Positions 23,393 to 33,925 of a stretch of 64,000 nt of DNA are shown here, one piece after another (positions within the stretch are counted from its first letter, which is position 1; each line of letters begins with the position of its first letter). Position numbers and translations under genes: made by a program. The notes beneath the pieces were generated by a model. It ran no database searches. It was not told the origin of the DNA and worked only from the letters and a program-made list of their open reading frames with translations. Source of the stretch: Rhodopseudomonas sp. AAP120 (GTDB taxonomy: Bacteria > Pseudomonadota > Alphaproteobacteria > Rhizobiales > Xanthobacteraceae); the NCBI RefSeq assembly GCF_001295845.1, contig NZ_LJIC01000061.1:1-64000 (forward strand), read 5' to 3'.

Positions 23393-23872
23393 CTACAGCG
23401 TCTTCGCGGGCTGCGGGCCCTGGGTCCACAAGCGCTCGAGATTGTAGAACTCGCGCACCTCCGGCCGGAACACGTGCACAACCACGTCGCCGCAATCCAT
23501 CAGCACCCAATCGCAATTGGTCAGGCCCTCGACATGGATCTTGGCGACGCCCGCTTCCTTCAGCGCTTTGACGACGTTCTCGGCGATCGCACCGACATGG
23601 CGGTTGGCGCGCCCGCTGGTCACGACGACGTAATCGAACATCGCTGATTTGCCGCGGATATCGATGGCGATCGTTTCTTCCGCCTTCATGTCGTCGAGGC
23701 GGGAGAGGATCAGATTCAGCGTCTCCTCGGCCGCAAGCGGCGCTTTGGAGATCGCGCCGGACACCGGCGTTTCCGTCGTCCCGGCAGCGGGCGAAGTAAC
23801 CGCCTTAGCTGCAGCGGCCTTCGATTTTTGCGGCTTGGCCGCAGCGGCCGTCGGCGCAGCCGACTTGGACAA
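23393..23872 (-). CDS. rsfS: Ribosome silencing factor RsfS
   Basis: 159 residues. An Ala/Lys-rich N-terminal extension (about 1-50) precedes the Iojap/RsfS domain: DDMKAEETIAIDIRGKSAMF, DYVVVTSGRANRHV, CDWVLMDCGDVVVHVF and EVREFYNLERLW. RsfS binds L14 and blocks subunit joining when nutrients are low. The extension is long but of a type common in Bradyrhizobiaceae. It lies between nadD and rlmH. Confidence 0.93.
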   Translation of the reverse strand: MSKSAAPTAAAAKPQKSKAAAAKAVTSPAAGTTETPVSGAISKAPLAAEETLNLILSRLDDMKAEETIAIDIRGKSAMFDYVVVTSGRANRHVGAIAENVVKALKEAGVAKIHVEGLTNCDWVLMDCGDVVVHVFRPEVREFYNLERLWTQGPQPAKTL

Positions 23873-23991
23873 TACAGATGTGGTCAGGGACCTTTCCTTT
23901 CACTGTATCGTGCGCACCGAATCCCGGCGCCTGATCACCATACTAGGCATGTGGGGATGACGGTTTCAACAATCCAGAGACCGAGGTCGCT

Positions 23992-24633
23992 TCATTTCTT
24001 CCAACTTCCGTCGGGGTTCCGGAGCGCCGTCGAGGACACCGGCGATTTGAGCCCCGTGAGGAAGATCCATGACGGGGGCCGCTGATCAGCCAGCGTCGCG
24101 GCGGCAGCATTTGGCAGTCGGTACTGTCGTAGAGCCTGCGCAGCCGGAGCTGCCAGCGCGCGGAAGGTGGCGGGCGGCCGGTCGACGACGGCGATCGGCA
24201 GCGCATCCGCAATCGAGCGCCAACGCTGCCAGCGGTGGAACTGCGCCAGGTTGTCGGCTCCCATGACCCAGACGAACCGCGCGCCCGGGCAATGGCGACC
24301 CAAATAGGCCACCGTGTCGGCGGTGTAGCGGGTGCCGATCGCCGCCTCGAGGCAGCTCACCTGGATGCGCGGATCGTCGGCGACCGCCTCCGCGGCCGCC
24401 ACGCGAGCGTCGAGTTCGCGTAGCGCCGACACATCCTTCAGGGGATTGCCGGGCGACACCAGCCACCAGATCCGGTCGAGCTTCAGCCGCGTCAGCGCGA
24501 AACGGCTGATCGCCCGGTGCGCCTCATGCGGCGGATTGAACGAGCCGCCGAGCAGGCCAATCCGCATGCCCCGGCTATACGCCGGAACAGCGCGCCGGGC
24601 CGCAACAGGGGCCGGCGTCAAACTACTCTCCAC
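23992..24633 (-). CDS. nadD: Nicotinate-nucleotide adenylyltransferase
   Basis: 213 residues from a GTG at 24633; the core begins with [20 protein letters not shown] at residue 23. The nucleotidyltransferase GSFNPPHxAH motif, [27 protein letters not shown] and the late ISST-equivalent SPVSSTALR are all present. It makes deamido-NAD from nicotinate mononucleotide. Starting at the internal ATG (24567) is possible, but related proteins carry a similar short extension. It follows proA closely. Confidence 0.92.
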   Translation of the reverse strand: MESSLTPAPVAARRAVPAYSRGMRIGLLGGSFNPPHEAHRAISRFALTRLKLDRIWWLVSPGNPLKDVSALRELDARVAAAEAVADDPRIQVSCLEAAIGTRYTADTVAYLGRHCPGARFVWVMGADNLAQFHRWQRWRSIADALPIAVVDRPPATFRALAAPAAQALRQYRLPNAAAATLADQRPPSWIFLTGLKSPVSSTALRNPDGSWKK

Positions 24634-24651
24634 TCAGGGTGAGGCAGGATC

Positions 24652-25944
24652 TCACGGCCGGGTTTGCCCGGTGCCGTGCACCCGATACTTGAAGGTGGTG
24701 AGCTGCTCGGCGCCGACCGGACCCCGGGCATGGAATTTTCCGGTGGCGATGCCGATTTCCGCGCCGAAGCCGAATTCGCCGCCGTCGGCGAACTGGGTCG
24801 AAGCGTTGTGCAGCACGATCGCCGAATCCACCTCGGCGAGAAACTTGGCGGCGGCCTGTGCATCGTCGGCGACGATCGCGTCGGTGTGGTGCGAGCCATG
24901 CTGATGAATATGGGCGATCGCCGCGTCGACGCCGTCGACCAGCTTGGCGGCGATCACCGCATCGAGATACTCGGCGTCCCAATCCTGCTCGGCGGCCGGC
25001 GCGACGCGCGCGTCGACGCGCTGCACGGCCTCGTCGCCACGCACTTCGCAGCCGGAATCGATCAGCATGGTGATCAGCGGCGCCAGATGCGTCGCAGCCG
25101 CAGCGCGATCGACCAGCAGCGTCTCGGCGGCGCCGCAGACGCCGGTGCGGCGCATCTTGGCGTTGAGCACGATCGACTTCGCCATATCGAGATCGGCGCT
25201 GCGATCGACATAGACGTGATTGACGCCTTCGAGATGTGCGAACACCGGTACCCGCGCTTCGCTCTCGACCCGCGCCACCAGGCTCTTGCCGCCGCGCGGC
25301 ACGATGACGTCGACGTTGCCTTCGAGCCCGGCGAGCAGCAGGCCGACGGCGGCGCGGTCGCGGGTTGGCACCAGCGTGATCGCCGCCTCGGGTAGTCCCG
25401 CTTCGCTCAGCCCCTGCACCAGGCAGTCATGGATCGCGCGACCGGAGCGGAAGCTCTCCGAGCCGCCGCGCAGGATGACGGCATTGCCGGATTTCAGGCA
25501 CAGCACGCCAGCGTCGGCGGTGACGTTGGGGCGGCTCTCGTAGATCACCGCGACCACGCCGAGCGGCACCCGGACGCGCTCGATGGTCATGCCGTTCGGC
25601 CGCTGCCAGCTCTCCGTGACGATGCCGATCGGATCGGGAATGCCGCGCACCACCGCGATGCCTTCGGCCATCGCCTCGACCCGCGCCGGCGTCAACGTCA
25701 GCCGGTCGAGGAACGCCGAATTGGCGCCGGACGCCTTGGCGTCGGCGACATCCTCGGCATTGGCGGCGAGGATCTTGTCCGCGTGGGCGCGGATCGCCCG
25801 CTCCATCGCTTCCAGCGCGCGGTTCTTCTGCTCAGGCGGCGCCAGCGCCAGCACTCGTGCGGCAGCGCGGGCGCTGCGTCCGAGGTCGAGCATCAGCGTC
25901 GACAATTCGGCGCTGCCGTCGATGGCTTTGAGCGAGGCGGTCAT
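24652..25944 (-). CDS. proA: Glutamate-5-semialdehyde dehydrogenase (gamma-glutamyl phosphate reductase)
   Basis: 430 residues. It has the ProA features: [59 protein letters not shown], and [17 protein letters not shown] with the catalytic Cys. It reduces glutamyl-5-phosphate with NADPH in proline synthesis. Its partner proB lies upstream but is separated by a 0.55 kb ParDE module on the opposite strand. Confidence 0.96.
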   Translation of the reverse strand: MTASLKAIDGSAELSTLMLDLGRSARAAARVLALAPPEQKNRALEAMERAIRAHADKILAANAEDVADAKASGANSAFLDRLTLTPARVEAMAEGIAVVRGIPDPIGIVTESWQRPNGMTIERVRVPLGVVAVIYESRPNVTADAGVLCLKSGNAVILRGGSESFRSGRAIHDCLVQGLSEAGLPEAAITLVPTRDRAAVGLLLAGLEGNVDVIVPRGGKSLVARVESEARVPVFAHLEGVNHVYVDRSADLDMAKSIVLNAKMRRTGVCGAAETLLVDRAAAATHLAPLITMLIDSGCEVRGDEAVQRVDARVAPAAEQDWDAEYLDAVIAAKLVDGVDAAIAHIHQHGSHHTDAIVADDAQAAAKFLAEVDSAIVLHNASTQFADGGEFGFGAEIGIATGKFHARGPVGAEQLTTFKYRVHGTGQTRP

Positions 25945-26063
25945 GACAGGAACCTGAGAAATCTGTTGTGCGTCATGTAAATAGGCGGAAATTGCCGGTA
26001 CGCCAAGCTGGTTGCAGGCAAACCGGGCGCTGACTATCGTTTGTGTGTTGTCAGGAGGCGCAG

Positions 26064-26321
26064 ATGGCCGACACCTTCAAGCTGGACGAGCACTCCGCGG
26101 CGTTTGTCGAGAGCTTGGTCGAAAGCGGCCGCTACGAGAGCGCCGACGACGTCGTGCGCGACAGCCTGCGCCAGATGCAGGCGCGCGAAGCCAAGCTCGA
26201 GGCGCTGCGGGCGGAGATCCAGAAGGGGCTGGACAGCGGGCCGATGGAAGATGTCGGCGATATGTTCGAGCGCATCAAAGCTGAAGGCCGCAAGCGGCTG
26301 GCAGCGGAACGTGGCCAATAG
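26064..26321 (+). CDS. parD: ParD-type antitoxin
   Basis: 85 residues with the N-terminal ribbon-helix-helix of CC2985/ParD antitoxins: [35 protein letters not shown], followed by a helical toxin-binding tail ([20 protein letters not shown]). GGAGG lies five bases before the ATG at 26064. The stop overlaps the toxin start by 11 bases. It is expected to repress its own promoter; the DNA between it and proA (25945-26063) should contain the operator. Confidence 0.88.
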   Translation: MADTFKLDEHSAAFVESLVESGRYESADDVVRDSLRQMQAREAKLEALRAEIQKGLDSGPMEDVGDMFERIKAEGRKRLAAERGQ

Positions 26322-26607
26322 AGCGCAGAAGAGTCCTCAGGCCGAGCGCGACATCGCCGCGATCTGGCGTTTCGTCGCTGGCGATAACGTCAAAGCTGCG
26401 GACCGGCTTCCCGATCACATCGAGAAGGTGTTCGACGTCCTGGCGCAATCACCGTTGCTCGGACGATCGCGGCCGGAGCTGTCGCCGGAACTGCGCAGCT
26501 TTCCATCTGGAAGTTACGTACTGTACTACGTTCCGTTAAAAGATGGAGTGGCTGTCGTCCGCGTCCTGCACGGACGGCAAGACGTTTCCGCCGAAGATTT
26601 TAAGTGA
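26311..26607 (+). CDS. parE: ParE-type toxin
   Basis: 98 residues from a GTG at 26311 that lies inside the antitoxin gene. RelE/ParE features: AERDIAAIWRFVAGDN, HIEKVFDVLAQSPLLGRSRPEL, then SFPSGSYVLYYVPLKDGVAVVRVLHGRQD. Toxins of this subfamily usually poison DNA gyrase. The overlap with the antitoxin is the classic TA arrangement. The gene ends four bases before the convergent proB stop. Confidence 0.88.
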   Translation: MANRAQKSPQAERDIAAIWRFVAGDNVKAADRLPDHIEKVFDVLAQSPLLGRSRPELSPELRSFPSGSYVLYYVPLKDGVAVVRVLHGRQDVSAEDFK

Positions 26608-26610
26608 GCA

Positions 26611-27741
26611 TCACGCCGGCGCCGTGCCGACCACCAGATCATCGCGGTGGATCATCTCGGCGCGACCGGTGATGCCGAGGATCATCATCACGTCGGACGA
26701 CGAGCGGCCCTTGATCTTGTCGGCATCGTCGGCGTCGTAGGCGACCAGGCCGCGGCCAATTTCATGCGTATCCGGGCCGCGCACGATCACGGCGTCGCCG
26801 CGGGCGAACTGGCCGTCGATCCGGATTACGCCGGCCGGCAGCAGGCTCTTGCCGGCGCGAAGAGCCACGACGGCGCCTGCGTCGATCGTCAGCGTCCCCT
26901 TCGGCTCCAGCGAACCAGCAATCCAGCGCTTTCGCGCGGTGACCGGATTGGCCGGCGTCAGGAACCAGGTGCACGGGCCGCCCTCGGCGATCGCCTTCAG
27001 CGGATGATCGATCTTGCCCGACGCGATCAGCATGTGGGTGCCGGCGCTGGTGGCGATCTTGCCGGCCTCGATCTTGGTTTGCATCCCGCCGCGCGAAAGC
27101 TCTGAGCCTGCGGCGCCGGCCATGCCTTCGATTTCGGCGGTGATCGATTCGACCACCGGGATCAGCGTCGCATCGGGATTGCTGCCGGGCGGCGCGGTGT
27201 AGAGACCGTCGATGTCGGACAGCAGGATCAGCAGGTCGGCGCTCGCCATGGTGGCGACGCGGGCGGCGAGGCGGTCATTGTCGCCGTAGCGGATCTCGGT
27301 GGTGGCGACGGTGTCGTTCTCGTTGATCACCGGCACCGCGCGCCATTCCAGCAGCTTGCCGATGGTCGAACGGGCGTTGAGATAGCGGCGGCGCTCCTCG
27401 GTGTCCTGGAAGGTGACCAGAATCTGTCCGGCGCCGATATCGTGGGCGCCGAGCACTTCGGACCAGGTGCGTGCCAGAGCAATCTGGCCGACCGCAGCGG
27501 CGGCCTGGCTCTCTTCGAGCTTGAGCGGCCCGCGCGGTAGCTTCAGCCGGCTGCGGCCCAGCGCGATCGAGCCCGAGGAGACGATCATGACGTCGCGGCC
27601 GCCGCGATGCAGTTCGGCGATGTCGGCGGCGAGTGCGGCAAGCCACCCGGCCCGGACCTCCCCGGCGTTCGAGTCGATCAGCAGCGAGGAGCCGACCTTG
27701 ACGACGATACGGCGGAAATCGTGAAGCTTCGGGCTGGCCAT
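26611..27741 (-). CDS. proB: Glutamate 5-kinase
   Basis: 376 residues starting [20 protein letters not shown]. The amino-acid kinase domain has [37 protein letters not shown] and [13 protein letters not shown]; the C-terminal PUA domain begins near [21 protein letters not shown]. It phosphorylates glutamate in proline synthesis. It follows obgE, as in many alphaproteobacteria, but its usual partner proA is displaced downstream by the TA insertion. Confidence 0.96.
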   Translation of the reverse strand: MASPKLHDFRRIVVKVGSSLLIDSNAGEVRAGWLAALAADIAELHRGGRDVMIVSSGSIALGRSRLKLPRGPLKLEESQAAAAVGQIALARTWSEVLGAHDIGAGQILVTFQDTEERRRYLNARSTIGKLLEWRAVPVINENDTVATTEIRYGDNDRLAARVATMASADLLILLSDIDGLYTAPPGSNPDATLIPVVESITAEIEGMAGAAGSELSRGGMQTKIEAGKIATSAGTHMLIASGKIDHPLKAIAEGGPCTWFLTPANPVTARKRWIAGSLEPKGTLTIDAGAVVALRAGKSLLPAGVIRIDGQFARGDAVIVRGPDTHEIGRGLVAYDADDADKIKGRSSSDVMMILGITGRAEMIHRDDLVVGTAPA

Positions 27742-27876
27742 TGGGACTATCGAACGGGATGAAGGACGGAACGCATCGGCGGCGTGCCGTCGACAAGCGA
27801 GCCCGTTTTGCAGCAGCAACTCCGCCGGTGCAAGCGCGCCGGCTTAGTCTTACGCGAAAGGCGCAGAGTGCCGAGT

Positions 27877-28941
<1,065 letters not shown>

Positions 28942-29099
28942 CTATCCGTATCCCAGGGGCAGGGTGCGCGGCAACAGCCGCGATCGGGCGGGAGCGCGCT
29001 GTTCGGTCCCGTCTTCGAGCCTTGCGCCGCCTCGATCCGCTGGCGATAAGCGCCTGCCGCCGCGTTCCTTCGCCGGCTCCGCAAAGGTACCCGAGCGAT

Positions 29100-30008
29100 A
29101 TGGGGTTGCTTCGAAAATTGTCCACCGGCCCCGGCGATCATGGCGCGCACGGCGCCGGCATCGCCCTGATGCTGCTGGCGATGCTGGCATTTTCGTTCGG
29201 CGACGCGCTCGGCAAGAAGGTGGTGGCGACCTATCCGGTCGGCGAGTTGCTGCTGCTGCGCGCGATCGCCGGGCTGATCGTGCTGGCGCCGCTGATCTGG
29301 CGGCAACGGGCGGCGTTCCGCTCCCTCGAACGGCCGGGCCTGCAACTGTTGCGGACCCTGATCGCAGCCTGCGAGGTCGCGGCGTTCTTCATCGCGACCA
29401 TCTATCTGCCGCTCGCCGACGTCATTACCTTCTATCTGGCGTCCGCGTTGTTCGTATCGGTCGGCGCCGCGCTGTTTCTCGGTGAGCGAATCGACCGGAC
29501 GCGGGCGGTGGTGATCGTCGTCGGCTTCGGCGGCGTGCTGATCGCGCTGCAGCCATCGCCGCAGACAATGACTTGGCCGGCGCTGATCGCAATTCTCGCG
29601 AGCGTGCTGTTCGCCGCGCTGCTGCTGATCACCCGATTCCTGCGCCAGACGCCCGCGATGGTGCTGGCGTCGCAGCAATTCATCGGCACCGCGCTGCTCG
29701 GCGCGGTGCTGATGGCGCCGTCCGGCTGGATGACGCCGGCGCCGGTCGATTGGCTGTGGTTCGGGCTGGCGGGTATCGTCTCGGCGGTGGCGCTGCTGTG
29801 CGTCAATCGCTCGCTCGGCCTCGCGCCGGCGAGCGTGGTGGTGCCGTATCAGTACACGATGATCATCTTCGCGGCGGCCTTCGGCTGGCTGGTGTTCGGC
29901 GATGTACCGACACTGCCGACCGTGATCGGCGGCGCGGTCATTATCGGTGCAGGCCTGTTCCTGGCGCTGCGCGATCGCAGCACGAGATCCGAGGAACCGA
30001 AAGCCTGA
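29100..30008 (+). CDS. EamA family (DMT superfamily) transporter
   Basis: 302 residues from the ATG at 29100 with about ten membrane segments arranged as two EamA repeats (about 15-140 and 160-290). The first repeat shows the typical KKVVATYPVGELLLLRAIAG and YLPLADVITFYLASALFV; the second contains LGLAPASVVVPYQYTMIIFA. These carriers export small metabolites, but the substrate cannot be told from sequence. It faces obgE divergently. Confidence 0.88.
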   Translation: MGLLRKLSTGPGDHGAHGAGIALMLLAMLAFSFGDALGKKVVATYPVGELLLLRAIAGLIVLAPLIWRQRAAFRSLERPGLQLLRTLIAACEVAAFFIATIYLPLADVITFYLASALFVSVGAALFLGERIDRTRAVVIVVGFGGVLIALQPSPQTMTWPALIAILASVLFAALLLITRFLRQTPAMVLASQQFIGTALLGAVLMAPSGWMTPAPVDWLWFGLAGIVSAVALLCVNRSLGLAPASVVVPYQYTMIIFAAAFGWLVFGDVPTLPTVIGGAVIIGAGLFLALRDRSTRSEEPKA

Positions 30009-30013
30009 TTAAG

Positions 30014-30184
30014 CTACGCGAGCGTCAGCTTGAGGCTCGCGAAGCGCTCGGCGAGCTGGCGGGCGCGCTCGCGGCGCTCCTCCGAAAGCAGCTGGCGTTC
30101 GAGGGTTTCGAAGGCGTCGAGATCGCGGCGAAATTCTTCGGGCACCGGGTGAGCGGCGGCGGTCTGTTCGATCGAATCGGACAT
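30014..30184 (-). CDS. Small hypothetical protein, 56 aa
   Basis: A strong ribosome site (AGGAGG, six bases before ATG) opens a 56-residue frame. The protein begins MSDSIEQTAAAHPVPEEFRR, continues as a charged amphipathic helix (DAFETLERQLLSEERRERAR), and ends SLKLTLA. It stops six bases before the convergent EamA stop. I know no family for it. Its size and strong RBS suggest a real gene that automatic callers could miss. Confidence 0.65.
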   Translation of the reverse strand: MSDSIEQTAAAHPVPEEFRRDLDAFETLERQLLSEERRERARQLAERFASLKLTLA

Positions 30185-30331
30185 ATCAACCTCCTGCTGG
30201 ACAGGTCTTCCAACTACACCGAATGCCTTAAGGCCGGGTGTGTCCGGGGGAGCGGAAGAAGAGAAGATGGCGTCTGGTTAAGCCTCTGCGAACGCAGCCT
30301 GGGCGGAGCACGAGGCTCCGCCGGCGCTCCT

Positions 30332-30523
30332 TCAGATGCCGAAGCGGCGGTCGAGATCGACGAAGCGGAAGCTGAGCTGTTCGGTGCGCTCGCGATGCTG
30401 CTCTGCGCGCGCGGCGCGTTCGGAGATTTCGGCGGCCGTGATCTCGGGGGCACTGTCGGCCGGCTTGATATCATCGGCGAGGTCGCGGGCAAGAACGGCT
30501 TGGATGTAGCGGTGGGTCAGCAT
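30332..30523 (-). CDS. Small hypothetical protein, 63 aa
   Basis: 63 residues: an N-terminal MLTHRYIQAVLARDLADD, a Glu/Ala/Arg-rich helix, and the C-terminus QLSFRFVDLDRRFGI. GGGAG lies seven bases before the ATG. Like its small downstream neighbour (30014-30184) it is acidic and helical, and the two may be one transcript, though a 147-base gap lies between them. Function unknown. Confidence 0.55.
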   Translation of the reverse strand: MLTHRYIQAVLARDLADDIKPADSAPEITAAEISERAARAEQHRERTEQLSFRFVDLDRRFGI

Positions 30524-30649
30524 GTCGAACTCCCTGTGTGGACGTCCGTGCTAAGCGACCGCGACCAGCCTGCGTACTCGGGAGGGCCCGAGTGTGCGGT
30601 GGCCTGGTTAAGCATTGCTAGCCAGGAGAGGGCGACTTGCAGCAGTCGA

Positions 30650-30677
30650 ATTAAAACGGCCGGGCGACCCCGGCCGT
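30650..30677 (-). terminator. Intrinsic terminator of the GNAT gene
   Basis: ACGGCCGGG (30656-30664) and CCCGGCCGT (30669-30677) around a four-base loop, followed on the minus strand by TTTTAATT. Confidence 0.85.
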
Positions 30678-30712
30678 GCATGTCTTCCGGAAGCTGTACG
30701 GTGCGATATGCG

Positions 30713-31309
30713 TTAGCGGCTGCGCCGGGTCCTGCCCCAGCTCTTCAGCGACGACCACACGCCGCGGGTCAGGCGGAAGCAGTCGACCGGCGTCGACGAG
30801 CCGATCGCTTCCATCCGGTGCAGTTCGACCCCGGTCCATTGGAAGCCGCACTTCTCGAGCACGTTGCGCGACGCCGGGTTGATCACCCGCGCGGCCGAGA
30901 TCATCTGCTTGACCGGATATTCCTCGAAGGTGAGGTCGATCACCGCGCGCGCCGCTTCGGTGGCGTAGCCGTTGCCCCAATGCTCGGTGCCGAGCCAATA
31001 GCCGAGCTCCGGCGCCTCGCAGTTGCGCCAGTCGACGCCGACCATGCCGACCGGTTCGTCATCGGCCTCGATCAGGAAGACTGTTTCGTGGTCCTGGCCC
31101 AGCGAGGTGACGAAGCGGGCCGCGTCGTCGCGCGTGTAGGGATGTGGCAGCCGGCGGGTCATCTCGGCGACCCGGCGATCATTGGCGAGGCGAGCAATCG
31201 CCTTGACGTCCGCGAGAGCCGGCTTGCGCAGCGTCAGCCGCTCGGTCTCGAGGACGCAAGGTCTCGCCTCGCGCAACGAGGGTGTTGGTGTCGGGATTTC
31301 CTGCAACAT
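30713..31309 (-). CDS. GNAT family N-acetyltransferase (RimJ/RimL type)
   Basis: 198 residues from the ATG at 31309, which follows AGGAGCCCGCG. The RimJ/L pattern is clear: LETERLTLRKPALADVKAIA, ELGYWLGTEHWGNGYATEAA (acetyl-CoA motif A), then NPASRNVLEKCGFQWTG. It acetylates an N-terminal or small-molecule amine; the target is unknown. It sits between rpmA and the two small genes, with terminators on both sides, so it is probably its own unit. Confidence 0.88.
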   Translation of the reverse strand: MLQEIPTPTPSLREARPCVLETERLTLRKPALADVKAIARLANDRRVAEMTRRLPHPYTRDDAARFVTSLGQDHETVFLIEADDEPVGMVGVDWRNCEAPELGYWLGTEHWGNGYATEAARAVIDLTFEEYPVKQMISAARVINPASRNVLEKCGFQWTGVELHRMEAIGSSTPVDCFRLTRGVWSSLKSWGRTRRSR

Positions 31310-31345
31310 CGCGGGCTCCTGATGCATCAAACAAATTGGACGCAA

Positions 31346-31378
31346 ACGAAAGGGGAGGTCGGTTGTCCCGCCTCCCCT
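31346..31378 (-). terminator. Intrinsic terminator of rplU-rpmA
   Basis: AGGGGAGG (31351-31358) pairs with CCTCCCCT (31371-31378); on the minus strand the stem is followed by TTCGTTT. Confidence 0.75.
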
Positions 31379-31437
31379 GGAGCCCTTGGTGCTCCGCCGG
31401 TTTGTCAGGACCCGGCGGACACTTGTTTGTCCACCGT

Positions 31438-31707
31438 CTATTCGGCCGCCTGCGCAATCGGAAGAACCGATACGAAGGTGCGGCCGTTGGCTTTGGCGCG
31501 GAATTCGACGCGGCCTTCCACCTTGGCGAACAAGGTGTGATCCGTGCCCATGCCGACGTTGAGGCCGGGGTGCCAGGTGGTGCCGCGCTGACGCGCGATG
31601 ATGTTGCCGGGAATCACGTGTTCGCCGCCGTAAGCCTTGATCCCGAGGCGCTTGCCCGCAGAATCACGCCCGTTACGCGATGAACCGCCTGCCTTTTTGT
31701 GAGCCAT
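31438..31707 (-). CDS. rpmA: 50S ribosomal protein L27
   Basis: 89 residues: [20 protein letters not shown], then [21 protein letters not shown], standard for bacterial L27. There is no N-terminal Staphylococcus-type extension. It lies near the peptidyl-transferase centre. It follows rplU in the usual L21-L27 pair. Confidence 0.98.
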   Translation of the reverse strand: MAHKKAGGSSRNGRDSAGKRLGIKAYGGEHVIPGNIIARQRGTTWHPGLNVGMGTDHTLFAKVEGRVEFRAKANGRTFVSVLPIAQAAE

Positions 31708-31794
31708 GGCTCGTCTCCAAAATCCAAATTCTACCTAGACGATTTCCGTGACGGAATCATCCACTGATTTGACACAGCTGCCGCGCGTCGCCGC

Positions 31795-32181
31795 TTATTC
31801 GGCGGCTTCGGCTGCCGGAGCGGTTTCGGCCTTGGCGCGCTTCGGCCGCGGACCGACCGTGGGCTTCTTGCCGTCGGCCAGGATCTCGGTGATGCGGAGC
31901 ACCGTGATCTCGTCGCGATAGCCGCGCTTGCGCTTCGAATTCTTGCGGCGGCGCTTCTTGAAGGCGATCACCTTCGGGCCGCGCTTGTGGTCCAGCACCT
32001 CGGCCGCGACGGTCGCGCCGGCCACGGTGGGGGCGCCGAGCACCGGGGTATCACCGCCCAGCACCAGCACTTCGCCGAGCTGCACGATGGTGCCGACTTC
32101 GCCTTCGATCTTGCCTACTTCGAGCACATCTTCCGGAACGACGCGGTACTGCCGGCCGCCGGTTTTGATGACTGCGAACAT
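31795..32181 (-). CDS. rplU: 50S ribosomal protein L21
   Basis: 128 residues from the ATG at 32181, giving the family start [20 protein letters not shown] lies eight bases upstream. A second ATG three codons earlier sits directly against that purine run and is unlikely. [15 protein letters not shown] is the L21 signature region. The Ala/Glu-rich C-terminal tail is longer than in E. coli, as is usual in Rhizobiales. Confidence 0.96.
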   Translation of the reverse strand: MFAVIKTGGRQYRVVPEDVLEVGKIEGEVGTIVQLGEVLVLGGDTPVLGAPTVAGATVAAEVLDHKRGPKVIAFKKRRRKNSKRKRGYRDEITVLRITEILADGKKPTVGPRPKRAKAETAPAAEAAE

Positions 32182-32362
32182 CGTTTTCATCCTTCGTGTT
32201 CGATCCCAGCCTCGGACGAACCGGGCCGGCTTTTTGGTCAGTCGTTGTGGGTAGCGACCGCAAGGGCCGCCGGTCTATGCGAAAGGCCTCGCCCTCTTTT
32301 GGGGCTTCGGCACGGGCGCACAAAGCAATTCGGCGCGGGACCTGCCCACGCCGGGTGCTCGA

Positions 32363-32390
32363 CTTATAGCGGCGGGCCGCCACCCGTCAA
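32363..32390 (-). promoter_or_regulatory. Sigma-70-type promoter of rplU-rpmA
   Basis: TTGACG (32385-32390) and TATAAG (32363-32368), spacer 16 bases, reading towards rplU. The leader would be about 175 bases, long enough for a ribosomal-protein control structure, but I recognise none. Confidence 0.75.
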
Positions 32391-32510
32391 GGCCAAAACA
32401 GCAAAAACCCGAATCGCCTCAAGCACAAGCCAGTGCCGCGATGTCTCGGGGGGGGGTGCAACCAACCGGTTCCGTCGCCGTTGTCAGGCGGCTTCATACG
32501 GGGAAACAGA

Positions 32511-33644
32511 ATGGCTGAGGATATCTTGACAACGACGACCGCCGGCATTGCCGCCCACGGCTCCGCCCGGCTGCCGTCGGTCGACGTCGACACCTATAAT
32601 ATCGAACTCAAGGACGACGACGGCTTTCTCGGCGACCGCGCCTCGAAGGGCGCATTTCAGCGCATCCTGGACGCTTCGCGCAAGCCGCTGAAAAAGAATG
32701 GCGACGATCCGCTCGGCAAGAAAGACACCAAGGAAATCAGCAAGAGCACGCTCGACGAGCTGCTGGTGGGCGACGACGTCGCGGCCGCCGCGCTGGTGCA
32801 CGGCGCGATCGAGGAATTCGCCCAGGAGCTGGCTTACGTCACGCGGCGGTTCCTCAAGAGCAAGGCCTGGACCGACACCGAATGCATCGTGGTCGGCGGC
32901 GGCTTCCGCCAGAGCCGAGTGGGCGAACTGGCGATCGCCCGCACCGACATTCTGCTCAAGGCTGAAGGCTTCAAGATCGATCTGGTGCCGATTCGCCATC
33001 ATCCCGACGAAGCCGGCCTGATCGGCTGCCTGCATCTGGCGCCGTCCTGGATCTTTGAAGGCCACGACAGCATCCTGGCGGTCGATATCGGCGGCTCCAA
33101 CATCCGCTGCGGCGTGGTCGAGACCAGCTGGAAGAAGGCCAAGGACCTGTCCAAGGCCTCGGTCTGGAAGTCCGACCTGTGGCGCCACGCCGACGACGAG
33201 CCGACCCGCGAGGGTGCCGTCAAGCGGCTGACCAAGATGCTGAAAGACCTGATCGCCGACGCCGAGAAGGAGGGCTTCAAGCTGGCTCCGTTCATCGGCA
33301 TCTCATGTCCTGGCGTCATTAACGACGACGGCACCATCGAGAAGGGCGCCCAGAACCTGCCGGGCAACTGGGAGAGCAGCAAATTCCACCTACCGCGCAG
33401 CCTGGTCGAAGGCATCCCGACGATCGGAGACCATGATACCGCGATCCTGATGCACAATGACGGCGTGGCGCAGGGCCTCAGCGAAGTGCCGTTCATGCAG
33501 GAGTTCACCCGCTGGGGTGTTCTGACGATCGGCACCGGCCTCGGCAACGCCCGCTTCACCAATCGCAAGCCGAAGGAAAAGGCCAAGAAAGACAAGGACA
33601 AAGACAAGGGGAAGGAAAAGGACCGCAAGGAGAAGGAGGACTGA
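32511..33644 (+). CDS. ROK/hexokinase-fold protein with a Lys-rich tail
   Basis: 377 residues from the ATG at 32511 (GGGGAAACAG upstream). The first 190 residues match nothing I know. Residues about 195-360 carry the actin-fold phosphate motifs of ROK kinases: ILAVDIGGSNIRCGVV, FIGISCPGVINDDG, a probable catalytic Asp in HNDGVAQG, and TIGTGLGNARF. The protein ends shortly after the second phosphate motif with a run of Lys/Asp/Glu (KEKAKKDKDKDKGKEK), so the usual ROK zinc segment and C-terminal helices are missing. Substrate unknown. Confidence 0.72.
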   Translation: MAEDILTTTTAGIAAHGSARLPSVDVDTYNIELKDDDGFLGDRASKGAFQRILDASRKPLKKNGDDPLGKKDTKEISKSTLDELLVGDDVAAAALVHGAIEEFAQELAYVTRRFLKSKAWTDTECIVVGGGFRQSRVGELAIARTDILLKAEGFKIDLVPIRHHPDEAGLIGCLHLAPSWIFEGHDSILAVDIGGSNIRCGVVETSWKKAKDLSKASVWKSDLWRHADDEPTREGAVKRLTKMLKDLIADAEKEGFKLAPFIGISCPGVINDDGTIEKGAQNLPGNWESSKFHLPRSLVEGIPTIGDHDTAILMHNDGVAQGLSEVPFMQEFTRWGVLTIGTGLGNARFTNRKPKEKAKKDKDKDKGKEKDRKEKED

Positions 33645-33689
33645 CCAGGGGCTGGGCTGACGCGATTGCACGGGGGCACAGCGCCGCCT

Positions 33690-33709
33690 CCTCGGCTTGG
33701 AGGCCGAGG
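33690..33709 (+). terminator. Stem-loop after the ROK-like gene
   Basis: CCTCGGC (33690-33696) and GCCGAGG (33703-33709) with a six-base loop, 46 bases past the stop. No good T-tract follows, so it is only a possible terminator. Confidence 0.4.
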
Positions 33710-33835
33710 CTGCAACGGCCGGCGCAGGCCGACAGTTTTATGGCGAAGCCCCATTGCCCCGCTTGTGAATCCGGCGCGGCTCCCTTAAGAACAGCGCCGA
33801 CCACAACGGGCCGCAAGGCCCGGTATCGGCGCCGC

Positions 33836-33925
33836 GGAGAGGTGGCAGAGTGGTTGATTGTACCGCACTCGAAATGCGGCATAGGTGCAAGCCTATCGGG
33901 GGTTCGAATCCCCCCCTCTCCGCCA
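33836..33925 (+). tRNA. tRNA-Ser (CGA)
   Basis: Acceptor arms GGAGAGG (33836-33842) and CCTCTCC (33915-33921), discriminator G and encoded CCA. The anticodon stem CCGCA/TGCGG holds the loop CTCGAAA, so the anticodon is CGA and the codon is UCG. The long variable arm typical of class II tRNAs (ATAGG..CCTAT) is present. The prophage begins at or just after its 3' end, making it the candidate integration target. Confidence 0.97.
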
